Below are positions 17,684 through 24,274 of a stretch of 64,000 nucleotides of DNA, piece after piece. Origin of the DNA: JALHVH01 sp963773685 (GTDB lineage: Bacteria; Acidobacteriota; Aminicenantia; Aminicenantales; Saccharicenantaceae). The stretch is taken from the NCBI GenBank assembly GCA_963773685.1, contig CAVZBY010000011.1, forward strand, positions 372,001 through 436,000, given 5' to 3'. The notes beneath the pieces are model-generated. The model did not search any database, was not told the origin of the DNA, and saw only the letters and a program-made list of their open reading frames with translations. A program made the position numbers and the translations under genes. Position 1 is the stretch's first letter. Every line of letters starts with the position of its first letter.

Positions 17684-18361
17684 TCAGGATCGGACGAACG
17701 CCGCGACGATCGACCGGACCAGCCCGTCGTCCCGGGGCTCGGAGCGAAGGGCCTTTTCGATCAGCGGGCCTCCCGCGTAGCCCCTTTCGAGCTCGGCTTC
17801 GAGGAGCTCCCGGCCGTCTTCCGGCCCGATCTCGGGATGGGCCTGGACGCCCCAGACGGGCTTCGCGCCGTAACGGAAAGCGTGGATGGGACAGACCGGC
17901 GTCCCGGCCAATACGGTCAGGAGGCCGTCCGGGTCGATGACCTCGTCGAAATGGAGGGTGAACGCATGGGCCGCCCGCGCCTGCCCGAGCAGAAGATCGT
18001 TCCCCCGGACGCCGATGGGAAGCCAGCCGATCTCGGGCTCCCGGCATCTTCGCACATATCCGGGGCCCCCGATGGCCACGGCGAGAAGCTGATGGCCATA
18101 ACAGCTCCCCAGGATCGCGAGCCCCCGTGCCAGCGCTTCTCGGACCAGAGAGACCTCGGCTTCGGCCCAGGGCGGCCTCTCCAAAATGGAGGCCTCCGAC
18201 CCCGTCAAAATGATATGGCTGAATCCGTCGTCCAGGAACGGGAGGCAGCCGTTGCGGGCTTCGAAGGAGACCCAACCCGCCGGCAGCCACCGGCTCCAGT
18301 GCCGGACGGGACGATAGACGTCCGGATCGATGGCGTTATCTATGATGGCGATCCGCGGCAT
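17684..18361 (-). CDS. Class I glutamine amidotransferase-like protein
   Basis: A 225-residue stand-alone GATase1 domain of the GMP-synthase-amidotransferase-like type. The nucleophile elbow is LGSCYGHQLLAVAIGG (Cys near residue 90), and the His-Glu pair is in VQAHPEIGPE near residue 170. HFDEVIDPDG resembles the gamma-glutamyl hydrolase/amidotransferase core. No synthetase domain or partner is adjacent, so it may hydrolyse a gamma-glutamyl compound or serve an unlinked synthase. The start MPRIAIIDNA is chosen because the upstream sequence holds a promoter and AAAGGAG. Confidence 0.85.
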   Translation of the reverse strand: MPRIAIIDNAIDPDVYRPVRHWSRWLPAGWVSFEARNGCLPFLDDGFSHIILTGSEASILERPPWAEAEVSLVREALARGLAILGSCYGHQLLAVAIGGPGYVRRCREPEIGWLPIGVRGNDLLLGQARAAHAFTLHFDEVIDPDGLLTVLAGTPVCPIHAFRYGAKPVWGVQAHPEIGPEDGRELLEAELERGYAGGPLIEKALRSEPRDDGLVRSIVAAFVRS

Positions 18362-18385
18362 CCGGCAGGGGCTCCTTTCTTCCCT

Positions 18386-18413
18386 ATTATATCCGTCCGC
18401 GTCCGGCGGGCAA
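18386..18413 (-). promoter_or_regulatory. Promoter for the amidotransferase-like gene
   Basis: On the minus strand TTGCCC (18408-18413) and a perfect TATAAT (18386-18391) are 16 bases apart, about 25 bases before the start codon, with AAAGGAG between. Confidence 0.6.
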
Positions 18414-18445
18414 GAGCCCGGATTCTGTGCTTTCCCGCCCGAATC

Positions 18446-18454
18446 TGTTATAAT
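18446..18454 (+). promoter_or_regulatory. Extended -10 promoter for the ACT-domain gene
   Basis: TGTTATAAT gives a TGn-extended perfect -10 element (TATAAT at 18449-18454) with no good -35. It lies 27 bases before the GTG start and is divergent from the amidotransferase promoter. Confidence 0.6.
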
Positions 18455-18481
18455 CGCCTTTCGGAACAAGGAGAAAAACCC

Positions 18482-18877
18482 GTGAACATCGTCAAGGAAG
18501 ACACCGAACTCCACGTGACCACGCCGAACGAGCCCGGGATCTTCGGCCGCGTCCTGGGGACCCTCGCCCACGCGGGAATCAACCTGAGGGCCTTCTGCGT
18601 CTCGTCCGACGGCGGGGAAGGGCATTTTCTCCTGATCACGGCCGATAACAGGAAGGCCGAGAAGGCCTTGCGGACGCTCGGCTACAAGGTCAAGGCGAAC
18701 AAGGTCGTGACCGTCGAGTTCAGCGACCGGATCGGGGCGGGGGCCGAGGTGGGCGCCCTGCTCGGGAACGCCGTCATCGACATCCGCTATTCCTACGGAA
18801 GCTCCGCCGGCGAGGGCCGGACGCTCCTGGTCTTCAATACGAGCAACAACAAGAAAGCCCTGGACACGCTGAAATAG
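18482..18877 (+). CDS. Paired ACT-domain protein
   Basis: A 131-residue protein made of two ACT-like halves and nothing else. The first begins ELHVTTPNEPGIFGRVLGTLAHAGINLRA, the classic ligand-binding turn; the second, shorter half has GAEVGALLGNAVIDIRYSYG. Such free-standing ACT pairs usually bind amino acids and regulate a partner, but the partner is not evident. The GTG start is supported by AAGGAG nine bases upstream. A glycosyltransferase gene follows after 18 bases. Confidence 0.82.
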   Translation: MNIVKEDTELHVTTPNEPGIFGRVLGTLAHAGINLRAFCVSSDGGEGHFLLITADNRKAEKALRTLGYKVKANKVVTVEFSDRIGAGAEVGALLGNAVIDIRYSYGSSAGEGRTLLVFNTSNNKKALDTLK

Positions 18878-18895
18878 CCGGCGGGAGGTCGTTCC

Positions 18896-19939
18896 ATGGC
18901 CAAGCGGCTCCTGGTGGTCACCTCCGACGTTCCCTTCGTCGAGGGCGGTCACATGATCATCGCCCGGGCGACGGTCCGCGCTCTCCGGGAATGCGGCCAT
19001 GAGGCCGACCTCGTCCTGACGCCTCAGAACAGGTACGGGCGCCAGTTCCGGGCCTATATCGCCAACCGCTTCACCGACGTCGGAATGGACGGCCAGGACC
19101 GCCCGATCGACGGGGTCATCTCCCTCCGCTTCCCGAGCTATGCCGTGAAGCATCCCCGGCACGTCTGCTGGCTCAATCACCGGATGCGCGAGTATTACGA
19201 CCTCTGGGACGACTTCCGCGCCGGGCTGGGGGCCATGGACAGGATCAAGGAGACGGTCCGGCGAAGCCTCATCAGGGCGATGGATACGCGCCTCCTCAAG
19301 CATGATGTCCGCAAGGTCTACGCCCAGTCGGCCACGATCCGGGACCGCCTCAGGACCTGGGGGAACATCCCCTCCGAGGTCCTTCACCCCCCCGCTCCGC
19401 AACGGGCGTATCGCCGGGAGCGCCCCGGCGATTACATCTTCACCGTATCGAGGCTGACGCGGATGAAGAGGCTGGATCTTCTCGTCGAGGCCTTCGCCCA
19501 CATCAGGGACCGCGGCATCAAGGCTCGGATCGCCGGGGACGGGCCCGAGCTCGAGCCGCTTCGGGCCCTGGTCAGGGCCCGCGGCCTCGAAGACCGGATC
19601 GCCCTCCTGGGCGCCGTCGGCGAGGAGGAGGTCCTTTCCGGCTACGCCGGCAGTCTGGCCGTATGCTTCTGCCCCCTGCGGGAGGACTACGGGCTGGTGA
19701 CCCCCGAAGCCTTCGCGTCGGGCAAGGCCGTCATCACGGCGCACGACAGCGGCGGCCCGACCGAGCTCGTCCGGGACGGCGAGACCGGCTTCGTCGTCGA
19801 CCCCGACCCCCGCGAGATCGCTCTCAAGATCGAGGAGCTGGCCTCCGATAAGAGGCTCGCCGAGCGAATGGGCGAGGCCGCTTTCGCGTTCGGTTCCCGG
19901 ATGAGATGGGACGAGACGGTCGCCAAGCTCATCGGCTAA
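18896..19939 (+). CDS. Glycosyltransferase family 4 (GT-B fold)
   Basis: A 347-residue retaining glycosyltransferase. The N-terminal acceptor domain starts KRLLVVTSDVPFVEGGHM. The C-terminal donor domain shows VSRLTRMKRLDLLVEAF, then IAGDGPELEPL and the E-x7-E signature REDYGLVTPEAFASGKAV. Donor and acceptor cannot be inferred from the sequence. No other polysaccharide genes adjoin, apart from the epimerase far upstream. Start ATG follows GGGAGGTCGTTCC. Confidence 0.9.
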   Translation: MAKRLLVVTSDVPFVEGGHMIIARATVRALRECGHEADLVLTPQNRYGRQFRAYIANRFTDVGMDGQDRPIDGVISLRFPSYAVKHPRHVCWLNHRMREYYDLWDDFRAGLGAMDRIKETVRRSLIRAMDTRLLKHDVRKVYAQSATIRDRLRTWGNIPSEVLHPPAPQRAYRRERPGDYIFTVSRLTRMKRLDLLVEAFAHIRDRGIKARIAGDGPELEPLRALVRARGLEDRIALLGAVGEEEVLSGYAGSLAVCFCPLREDYGLVTPEAFASGKAVITAHDSGGPTELVRDGETGFVVDPDPREIALKIEELASDKRLAERMGEAAFAFGSRMRWDETVAKLIG

Positions 19940-19944
19940 GGCGG

Positions 19945-20060
19945 CGGGAGAAACGGGACGGTTGAGACAAGAAGGACAAGAGGCTCGTCCAAGCCCCTTT
20001 CAGGGGGATCCTCGGCCTTCCTCCCGTCTCGCTCGTCTAGCTTGTCGCGCGCGTCTCGCT
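19945..20060. repeat. GCGAGAC-type repeat overlapping the 3' end of cstA
   Basis: Between two convergent genes lies a stretch with scattered GAGACAAG and, on the minus strand, GCGAGAC motifs (near 20018 and 20056). The motifs extend into the cstA coding end, where they encode its last residues (KSETRATS). The same motif family recurs at 26825-26850 and 28103-28206. Confidence 0.6.
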
Positions 20061-21779
20061 TTTCCTGAGGAACGTCTTTGCGAAAAGAGCGAGGACGCCG
20101 AGGGATAGCAGGAACAACAGCAGGTCGGCGGCGATCAGAACGAAGTTCCTTTGACGCACGTACCCCGCCATCAGGATGCCGAGCGAAGCGAGCGTCGTCA
20201 GGAACATGAAGACCGCAGGCACGAGCGTGAAGGTCGCTCTCTTCTTCCTGAGGAGCAGCCAGGCCGAGACGGCCAGGAGGCTCAGGGCGGCCAACAGCTG
20301 GTTGGCCGTCCCGAAAATGGGCCAGAGGGCGCTGAAGGCGTTCGAATAGGCCAGGACCCACATCAGAAGGACGGAGATCCCGGAATTGAACCAATAGTGC
20401 CGGAAGAGCCGGGGGACCTTTCGGAAGAGGATCGCCCAGAGCTCCTCGAGCAGATAGCGGTTGAGGCGGACGGCCGCGTCGAGCGTCGTGATGACGAACC
20501 CTTCGACGAGGAGGATCCCGAAAACCGTCCCCAGGGCGACCGGGATCCCCAGCCCGCGGTGAAAGAGCTGGCCGGCCGCGAGCGAGAACCCAAGGATGGG
20601 ATTGGACCTCACCGCCGGATCGAGGGGCCAGACGATGGACTTGTAATCCGCGAAATTCATGGCGGCGCCGATGGCCAGCAGGACGCATACGGCGAGCAGC
20701 GATTCGAGGAGCATCGCGTTGTAACCGACCCGCCGGGCATCCGTCTCGCGGGCAAGCTGTTTCCCGGTCGTCCCCCCCGCCACGAGGCAGTGGAACCCCG
20801 AGATGGCGCCGCAGGCGACGATACAGAACATCATCGGCCAGATCAGGCCGAGGTGGCGAACGCCCTCCTCCAGGTTGAGGGCGGGCGCGGCGACCTGGAG
20901 GCCGCCGAAACCGGTGCGGAGGAGCGACACGACCATGAGGATGATCCCGCCGTAAAGGATCTGGACGTTGATGAAATCCCGGGGCTGAAGGATGAACCAG
21001 ACCGGGGCTCCGGCCGCGAAGAGCACATAGACGGAGATGATGACCATCCAGAGCGTCGGCGTCAGTGTGATGGGGTAGGCCATGCCGAGAAGGACCGAAG
21101 CGACGCAGATCGCGGAGGCCAGGAGGTAGGACGGGACCGTCTTGAGGCCTTTCTTGGCGATGAGCCAGCCGAGGAAGGGAGAGCAGAGGGTGATGACGAT
21201 GACGGACATCGACGCGATGCCCCCGATGCGGCCCATGACCACGCCGTCCCGGACGACCGTCTTGAGGAAGGTCTCCCCTTCCCGGACGCCGATCTTGGCC
21301 AGGGGCCAGAGGGAGGTCAGGGAGATCGACGTGGCGCTCAGGAACGAAGACGTCACGAGGACGATCATGATGATGGTGAAGGCGATGAACAGATTGAATC
21401 CGGAGGTGCCCAGCGTCTTGCGGGCGACCTCGGCCATGGACTTCCCGCCCTCGCGCATGCTGATGAACAGGGTCGTGTAATCGTGGACGGCGCCGATGAA
21501 GATGCCTCCGAGAACGACCCAGAGCCAGGCCGGGACGAATCCGTAAAGGAGGGCCATGGTCGGGCCGAGGATGGGGCCGGCGCCGGCGATGGCGGAGAAA
21601 TGGTGGGCGAAGACGACATAGGTCTTCGTGGGAACGTAGTCGCGGCCGTCGTTCCGGGCGACCGCCGGGGTCGGATGCGAAGGATCCTCGCCGAGCTTGC
21701 CGGCGATCCGCTTCGCATAGAAGCGGCCGGCGACGGCGAAGCCCGCGGCCGAGATCACGAGCAGGAGCAATACGTTCAT
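20037..21779 (-). CDS. cstA: Carbon starvation protein CstA-type transporter
   Basis: Integral membrane protein of the CstA family (580 aa), in characterised cases a pyruvate/peptide uptake system. Many hydrophobic segments are visible. Family motifs include HHFSAIAGAGPILGPT, WLWVVLGGIFIGAVHDY and the ISGFHCLVAGGTTGKQLARE region. It is monocistronic on the minus strand with its own promoter. The last residues derive from a short repeat, so its C-terminus may be variable between strains. Confidence 0.93.
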   Translation of the reverse strand: MNVLLLLVISAAGFAVAGRFYAKRIAGKLGEDPSHPTPAVARNDGRDYVPTKTYVVFAHHFSAIAGAGPILGPTMALLYGFVPAWLWVVLGGIFIGAVHDYTTLFISMREGGKSMAEVARKTLGTSGFNLFIAFTIIMIVLVTSSFLSATSISLTSLWPLAKIGVREGETFLKTVVRDGVVMGRIGGIASMSVIVITLCSPFLGWLIAKKGLKTVPSYLLASAICVASVLLGMAYPITLTPTLWMVIISVYVLFAAGAPVWFILQPRDFINVQILYGGIILMVVSLLRTGFGGLQVAAPALNLEEGVRHLGLIWPMMFCIVACGAISGFHCLVAGGTTGKQLARETDARRVGYNAMLLESLLAVCVLLAIGAAMNFADYKSIVWPLDPAVRSNPILGFSLAAGQLFHRGLGIPVALGTVFGILLVEGFVITTLDAAVRLNRYLLEELWAILFRKVPRLFRHYWFNSGISVLLMWVLAYSNAFSALWPIFGTANQLLAALSLLAVSAWLLLRKKRATFTLVPAVFMFLTTLASLGILMAGYVRQRNFVLIAADLLLFLLSLGVLALFAKTFLRKSETRATS

Positions 21780-21807
21780 CGGGGCCTCCTGGCGGAACCA
21801 AGGGGCC

Positions 21808-21837
21808 CTTATAGCATACCGGCCGGACCGAAGTCAA
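21808..21837 (-). promoter_or_regulatory. Promoter for cstA
   Basis: On the minus strand TTGACT (21832-21837) and TATAAG (21808-21813) are 18 bases apart, about 30 bases before the cstA start. Confidence 0.65.
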
Positions 21838-21860
21838 AAAGGGCCCCGGGGAAAAAGCCA

Positions 21861-21890
21861 TTGACAAAAACGGCCCCGATGGCATAAAAT
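21861..21890 (+). promoter_or_regulatory. Promoter for exbD
   Basis: A perfect TTGACA (21861-21866) and TAAAAT (21885-21890) with an 18-base spacer, 41 bases before the exbD ATG. It is divergent from the cstA promoter, 23 bases away. Confidence 0.75.
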
Positions 21891-21931
21891 GTCTGTCTCC
21901 GGTCCTCCGGAGTACAGATAAGGAGGCACGA

Positions 21932-22318
21932 ATGTCTAAAGCCGAACCCAATGTCGTCCCGCTGTGCGATGTCCTGCTGGTCCTGCTGATCATCTTCATG
22001 GTCATCACCCCCCTCGTCCAGAAAGGGATCGACGTCAAGCTCCCCGAAACGCAGGCGGACGCCTCGGGCGGACAGCCTTCGGGCCTCGTCGTCCTGACCG
22101 TTCAGAAGAACGACACCATCCTGATCAATAAGGACCCCATCGAGCTGAGGATGCTCCTCGAAGAGCTCCGGCGCATCTATTCGACCCGCCAGGACAAGAC
22201 CATCTTCGTCCGGGCCGAAGCCAAGCTCCCCTTCGGCAAGGTCATGGAGGTCATGGATATCGCCAAGGGCGCCGGGATCGATGTCCTGGGCCTCATTCCG
22301 GAATACATCGAGGAATAG
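21932..22318 (+). CDS. exbD: ExbD/TolR-type biopolymer transport protein
   Basis: A 128-residue inner-membrane protein that couples the proton gradient to TonB/Tol-type machines. After a short cytoplasmic start comes a single transmembrane helix carrying the essential Asp (PLCDVLLVLLIIFMVITPLV). The periplasmic domain contains VVLTVQKNDTILIN and the closing AKGAGIDVLGLIPE. AAGGAGG lies upstream of the ATG. No exbB/tolQ or tonB is adjacent in this window, which is unusual for the family; the next gene is a thioredoxin-like protein. Confidence 0.9.
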   Translation: MSKAEPNVVPLCDVLLVLLIIFMVITPLVQKGIDVKLPETQADASGGQPSGLVVLTVQKNDTILINKDPIELRMLLEELRRIYSTRQDKTIFVRAEAKLPFGKVMEVMDIAKGAGIDVLGLIPEYIEE

Positions 22319-22352
22319 GCCTCGGCCCTCCGATCCCGCGAATCGGAGCCGC

Positions 22353-22817
22353 ATGAAACATATTCTGGTTCCGTTGGTGTGCTTCCTCCTGTTCGCCGGC
22401 CCGCGGGACGGCCAAGAGGTCGCAGGCCCTCTCTCCCCCGAGGATATCTTCCTGAAGTGCCCGGGTTGGCAGGCCGTCGCGGCGGCCTATTCCCCCGGGC
22501 CCGAGGCCGTCGACCGGCTGAGGGCCGTCTCCCGTGAGGTTATCGTCGACGTCGTCCTGGGCTCCTGGTGCGATGACTCCAAATCCCACGTCAGCGAATT
22601 TCTGAAGGTTCTCGAGGTGGTTGACAACCCCCTCATCCGGGCGACGTACACCGCCGTTCCCGAGGACAAGTCGAAGCGCCCGCCCTACATCCAGGGCAAG
22701 AACATCGTCAAGATCCCGACGTTCATCGTCTCGGTGGACGGCGTCGAGAAAGGGCGCATCGTCGAGACTCCCCTCAAGACCGTCGAGGACGACCTCGCGG
22801 ACATCCTCTCGAAATAA
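22353..22817 (+). CDS. Secreted thioredoxin-like protein
   Basis: A 154-residue protein with an N-terminal signal peptide (MKHILVPLVCFLLFAG) and a thioredoxin fold: strand IVDVVLGSWCDDSK carries a WCxxS-type site in which the second cysteine is Ser, and KIPTFIV supplies the cis-Pro loop. Loss of the resolving Cys suggests an isomerase-like, peroxidatic or binding role rather than dithiol exchange. It lies 34 bases after exbD and is probably cotranscribed. Confidence 0.75.
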   Translation: MKHILVPLVCFLLFAGPRDGQEVAGPLSPEDIFLKCPGWQAVAAAYSPGPEAVDRLRAVSREVIVDVVLGSWCDDSKSHVSEFLKVLEVVDNPLIRATYTAVPEDKSKRPPYIQGKNIVKIPTFIVSVDGVEKGRIVETPLKTVEDDLADILSK

Positions 22818-22824
22818 CCCCATC

Positions 22825-23097
22825 CCTCCTTCCGGTGCTTTCTTTTGCGTCCTCACGCTTCAGGATCCCGGGACATCTTTCGCTCCATTTGTGGGCGGGG
22901 TAATAGGCACGGACGATGATGGATCGCCGTACGAGGGACGGAAGGGATGTCCTGACGGCGCGGCAGCGCGCCCAAGACTTTGCCCGGACTTCTCTTCCGC
23001 GTCTTCCGGAGGGATGTCCCGGAGTCCTGAGAAGGCGATCCCTGGGTATCGAACCGGAGACAGCGTTGCCATCAAGGCCGAATTCGAAGCCCCGGGA
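22825..23097. repeat. Gene-free spacer with degenerate repeat related to the MITE-like elements
   Basis: Between convergent genes. It carries GTGCTTTCTTTTGCGTCC near 22836 followed by CAGGATCCCGGG, resembling the TTTCTTTTTGTGCC core and TCCGGG motifs of the elements at 15280 and 50002. Other inverted pieces (GGGATGTCC.. / ..GGACATC) are present. No coding frame or promoter is convincing. The relationship is visible but weak. Confidence 0.4.
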
Positions 23098-24249
23098 TCA
23101 CTTGACGATGGGCCCGATGACCTCGCGCGAGATGACGAGGCGCTGGATCTCGTTGGTCCCCTCGTAGATCTGGAGGAGCTTGGCGTCGCGGACGAGCTTC
23201 TCGATCGGATAGTCCCGCATGTATCCGTAGCCGCCGTAGATCTGGAGCGCTTCGAGCGAGACCTTCATCGCGACGTCCGAGGCGAAGCACTTGGCCATGG
23301 CCGATTCCTTGCCCGAGGGCTTCCCGTTCTCGATGAGCCAGGCGGCGTGCCGGACGAGGTGGCGGGCCGCTTCGACCTCGGTGGCCATCTGGGCGATCGT
23401 GAACGCCGTGTTCTGGAAGGACGCGATGGGCCGCCCGAACTGGACCCGGGTCTTGGAATAGGCCACGGCGTATTCCAGCGCCGCCCTGGCCACGCCGACC
23501 CCGGCCGCCCCGACCGCGGGCCGCGTCCGGTCGAACGTTTTCATGGCGGCGAGGAAGCCGTGCCCTTCCCGGCCCAGCATGTTCGCGGCGGGCACAGGAA
23601 CGTCCTCGAAGAAGATCTCCGCGGTATTCGACGCCCGATGGCCCATCTTGTCCTCCACTTTGCCGATGGAGATCCCGGGCGTGTCCCGGGGCACGACGAA
23701 CGCGCTGATCCCCCGCGGGCCCTTCTCCGGGGCGGCGTTGGCGAAGACCAGGAACAGGCCGGCGACACCGGCGTTCGTGATGAAGCACTTCGAGCCGTTG
23801 ATGATGTACTCCGAGCCGTTCTTCCGCGCCGTCGTCCGGATGGCGGTCGTATCCGACCCGGCCTCCCGCTCGGTCAGGCAGTAAGAGGCGAAGGTCATCT
23901 CCTTGGTGACGGGGACGAGGAACCGCTTCTTCTGCTCCTCGGTCCCGGAGAGGATGATGGGGGTCAGGGCGAGGGAGTTCGCCATCATCGAGGTGTACAT
24001 CCCCGCGCAGCCCCAGGCCAGCTCTTCGCTGAGGATGACGGTATCCAGATCGCCCAACCCCCCGCCCCCGTATTCGGCGGGGACGGTGCTCGTGAGAAAT
24101 CCGGCTTCGAACGCCTTCTTCATGATCTCCGCGGGAAACTCCTCTCCCCGGTCGTAATGGGCGGCGGCGGGCCGCATCTCCTTTTCGGCGAACTCGTGCG
24201 CCATTTCCTTCAGGGCTTGTTGTTCCTCGGTCAAGCTGAAATCGATCAT
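23098..24249 (-). CDS. Acyl-CoA dehydrogenase
   Basis: FAD-dependent dehydrogenase of fatty-acyl or branched/short-chain acyl-CoA beta-oxidation (383 aa, normal length). Visible are the N-terminal FSLTEEQQALKEMAHEFAEKE, the flavin-binding YCLTEREAGSD, FEDVPVPAANMLG, and the C-terminal LLQIYEGTNEIQRLVISR with the catalytic Glu of YEGT. Start ATG has AAGGAGG six bases upstream. It lies 25 bases downstream of the radical SAM gene. No electron-transfer flavoprotein gene is adjacent. Confidence 0.95.
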   Translation of the reverse strand: MIDFSLTEEQQALKEMAHEFAEKEMRPAAAHYDRGEEFPAEIMKKAFEAGFLTSTVPAEYGGGGLGDLDTVILSEELAWGCAGMYTSMMANSLALTPIILSGTEEQKKRFLVPVTKEMTFASYCLTEREAGSDTTAIRTTARKNGSEYIINGSKCFITNAGVAGLFLVFANAAPEKGPRGISAFVVPRDTPGISIGKVEDKMGHRASNTAEIFFEDVPVPAANMLGREGHGFLAAMKTFDRTRPAVGAAGVGVARAALEYAVAYSKTRVQFGRPIASFQNTAFTIAQMATEVEAARHLVRHAAWLIENGKPSGKESAMAKCFASDVAMKVSLEALQIYGGYGYMRDYPIEKLVRDAKLLQIYEGTNEIQRLVISREVIGPIVK

Positions 24250-24274
24250 CGGTCCTCCTTCGAGTCGGTCAAGA

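Noticed and set aside
17684..19744. 686-residue minus-strand frame joining the amidotransferase to upstream sequence
   Set aside because: The upstream part is antisense to the ACT and glycosyltransferase genes and crosses promoters; only the last 225 residues are a real domain.
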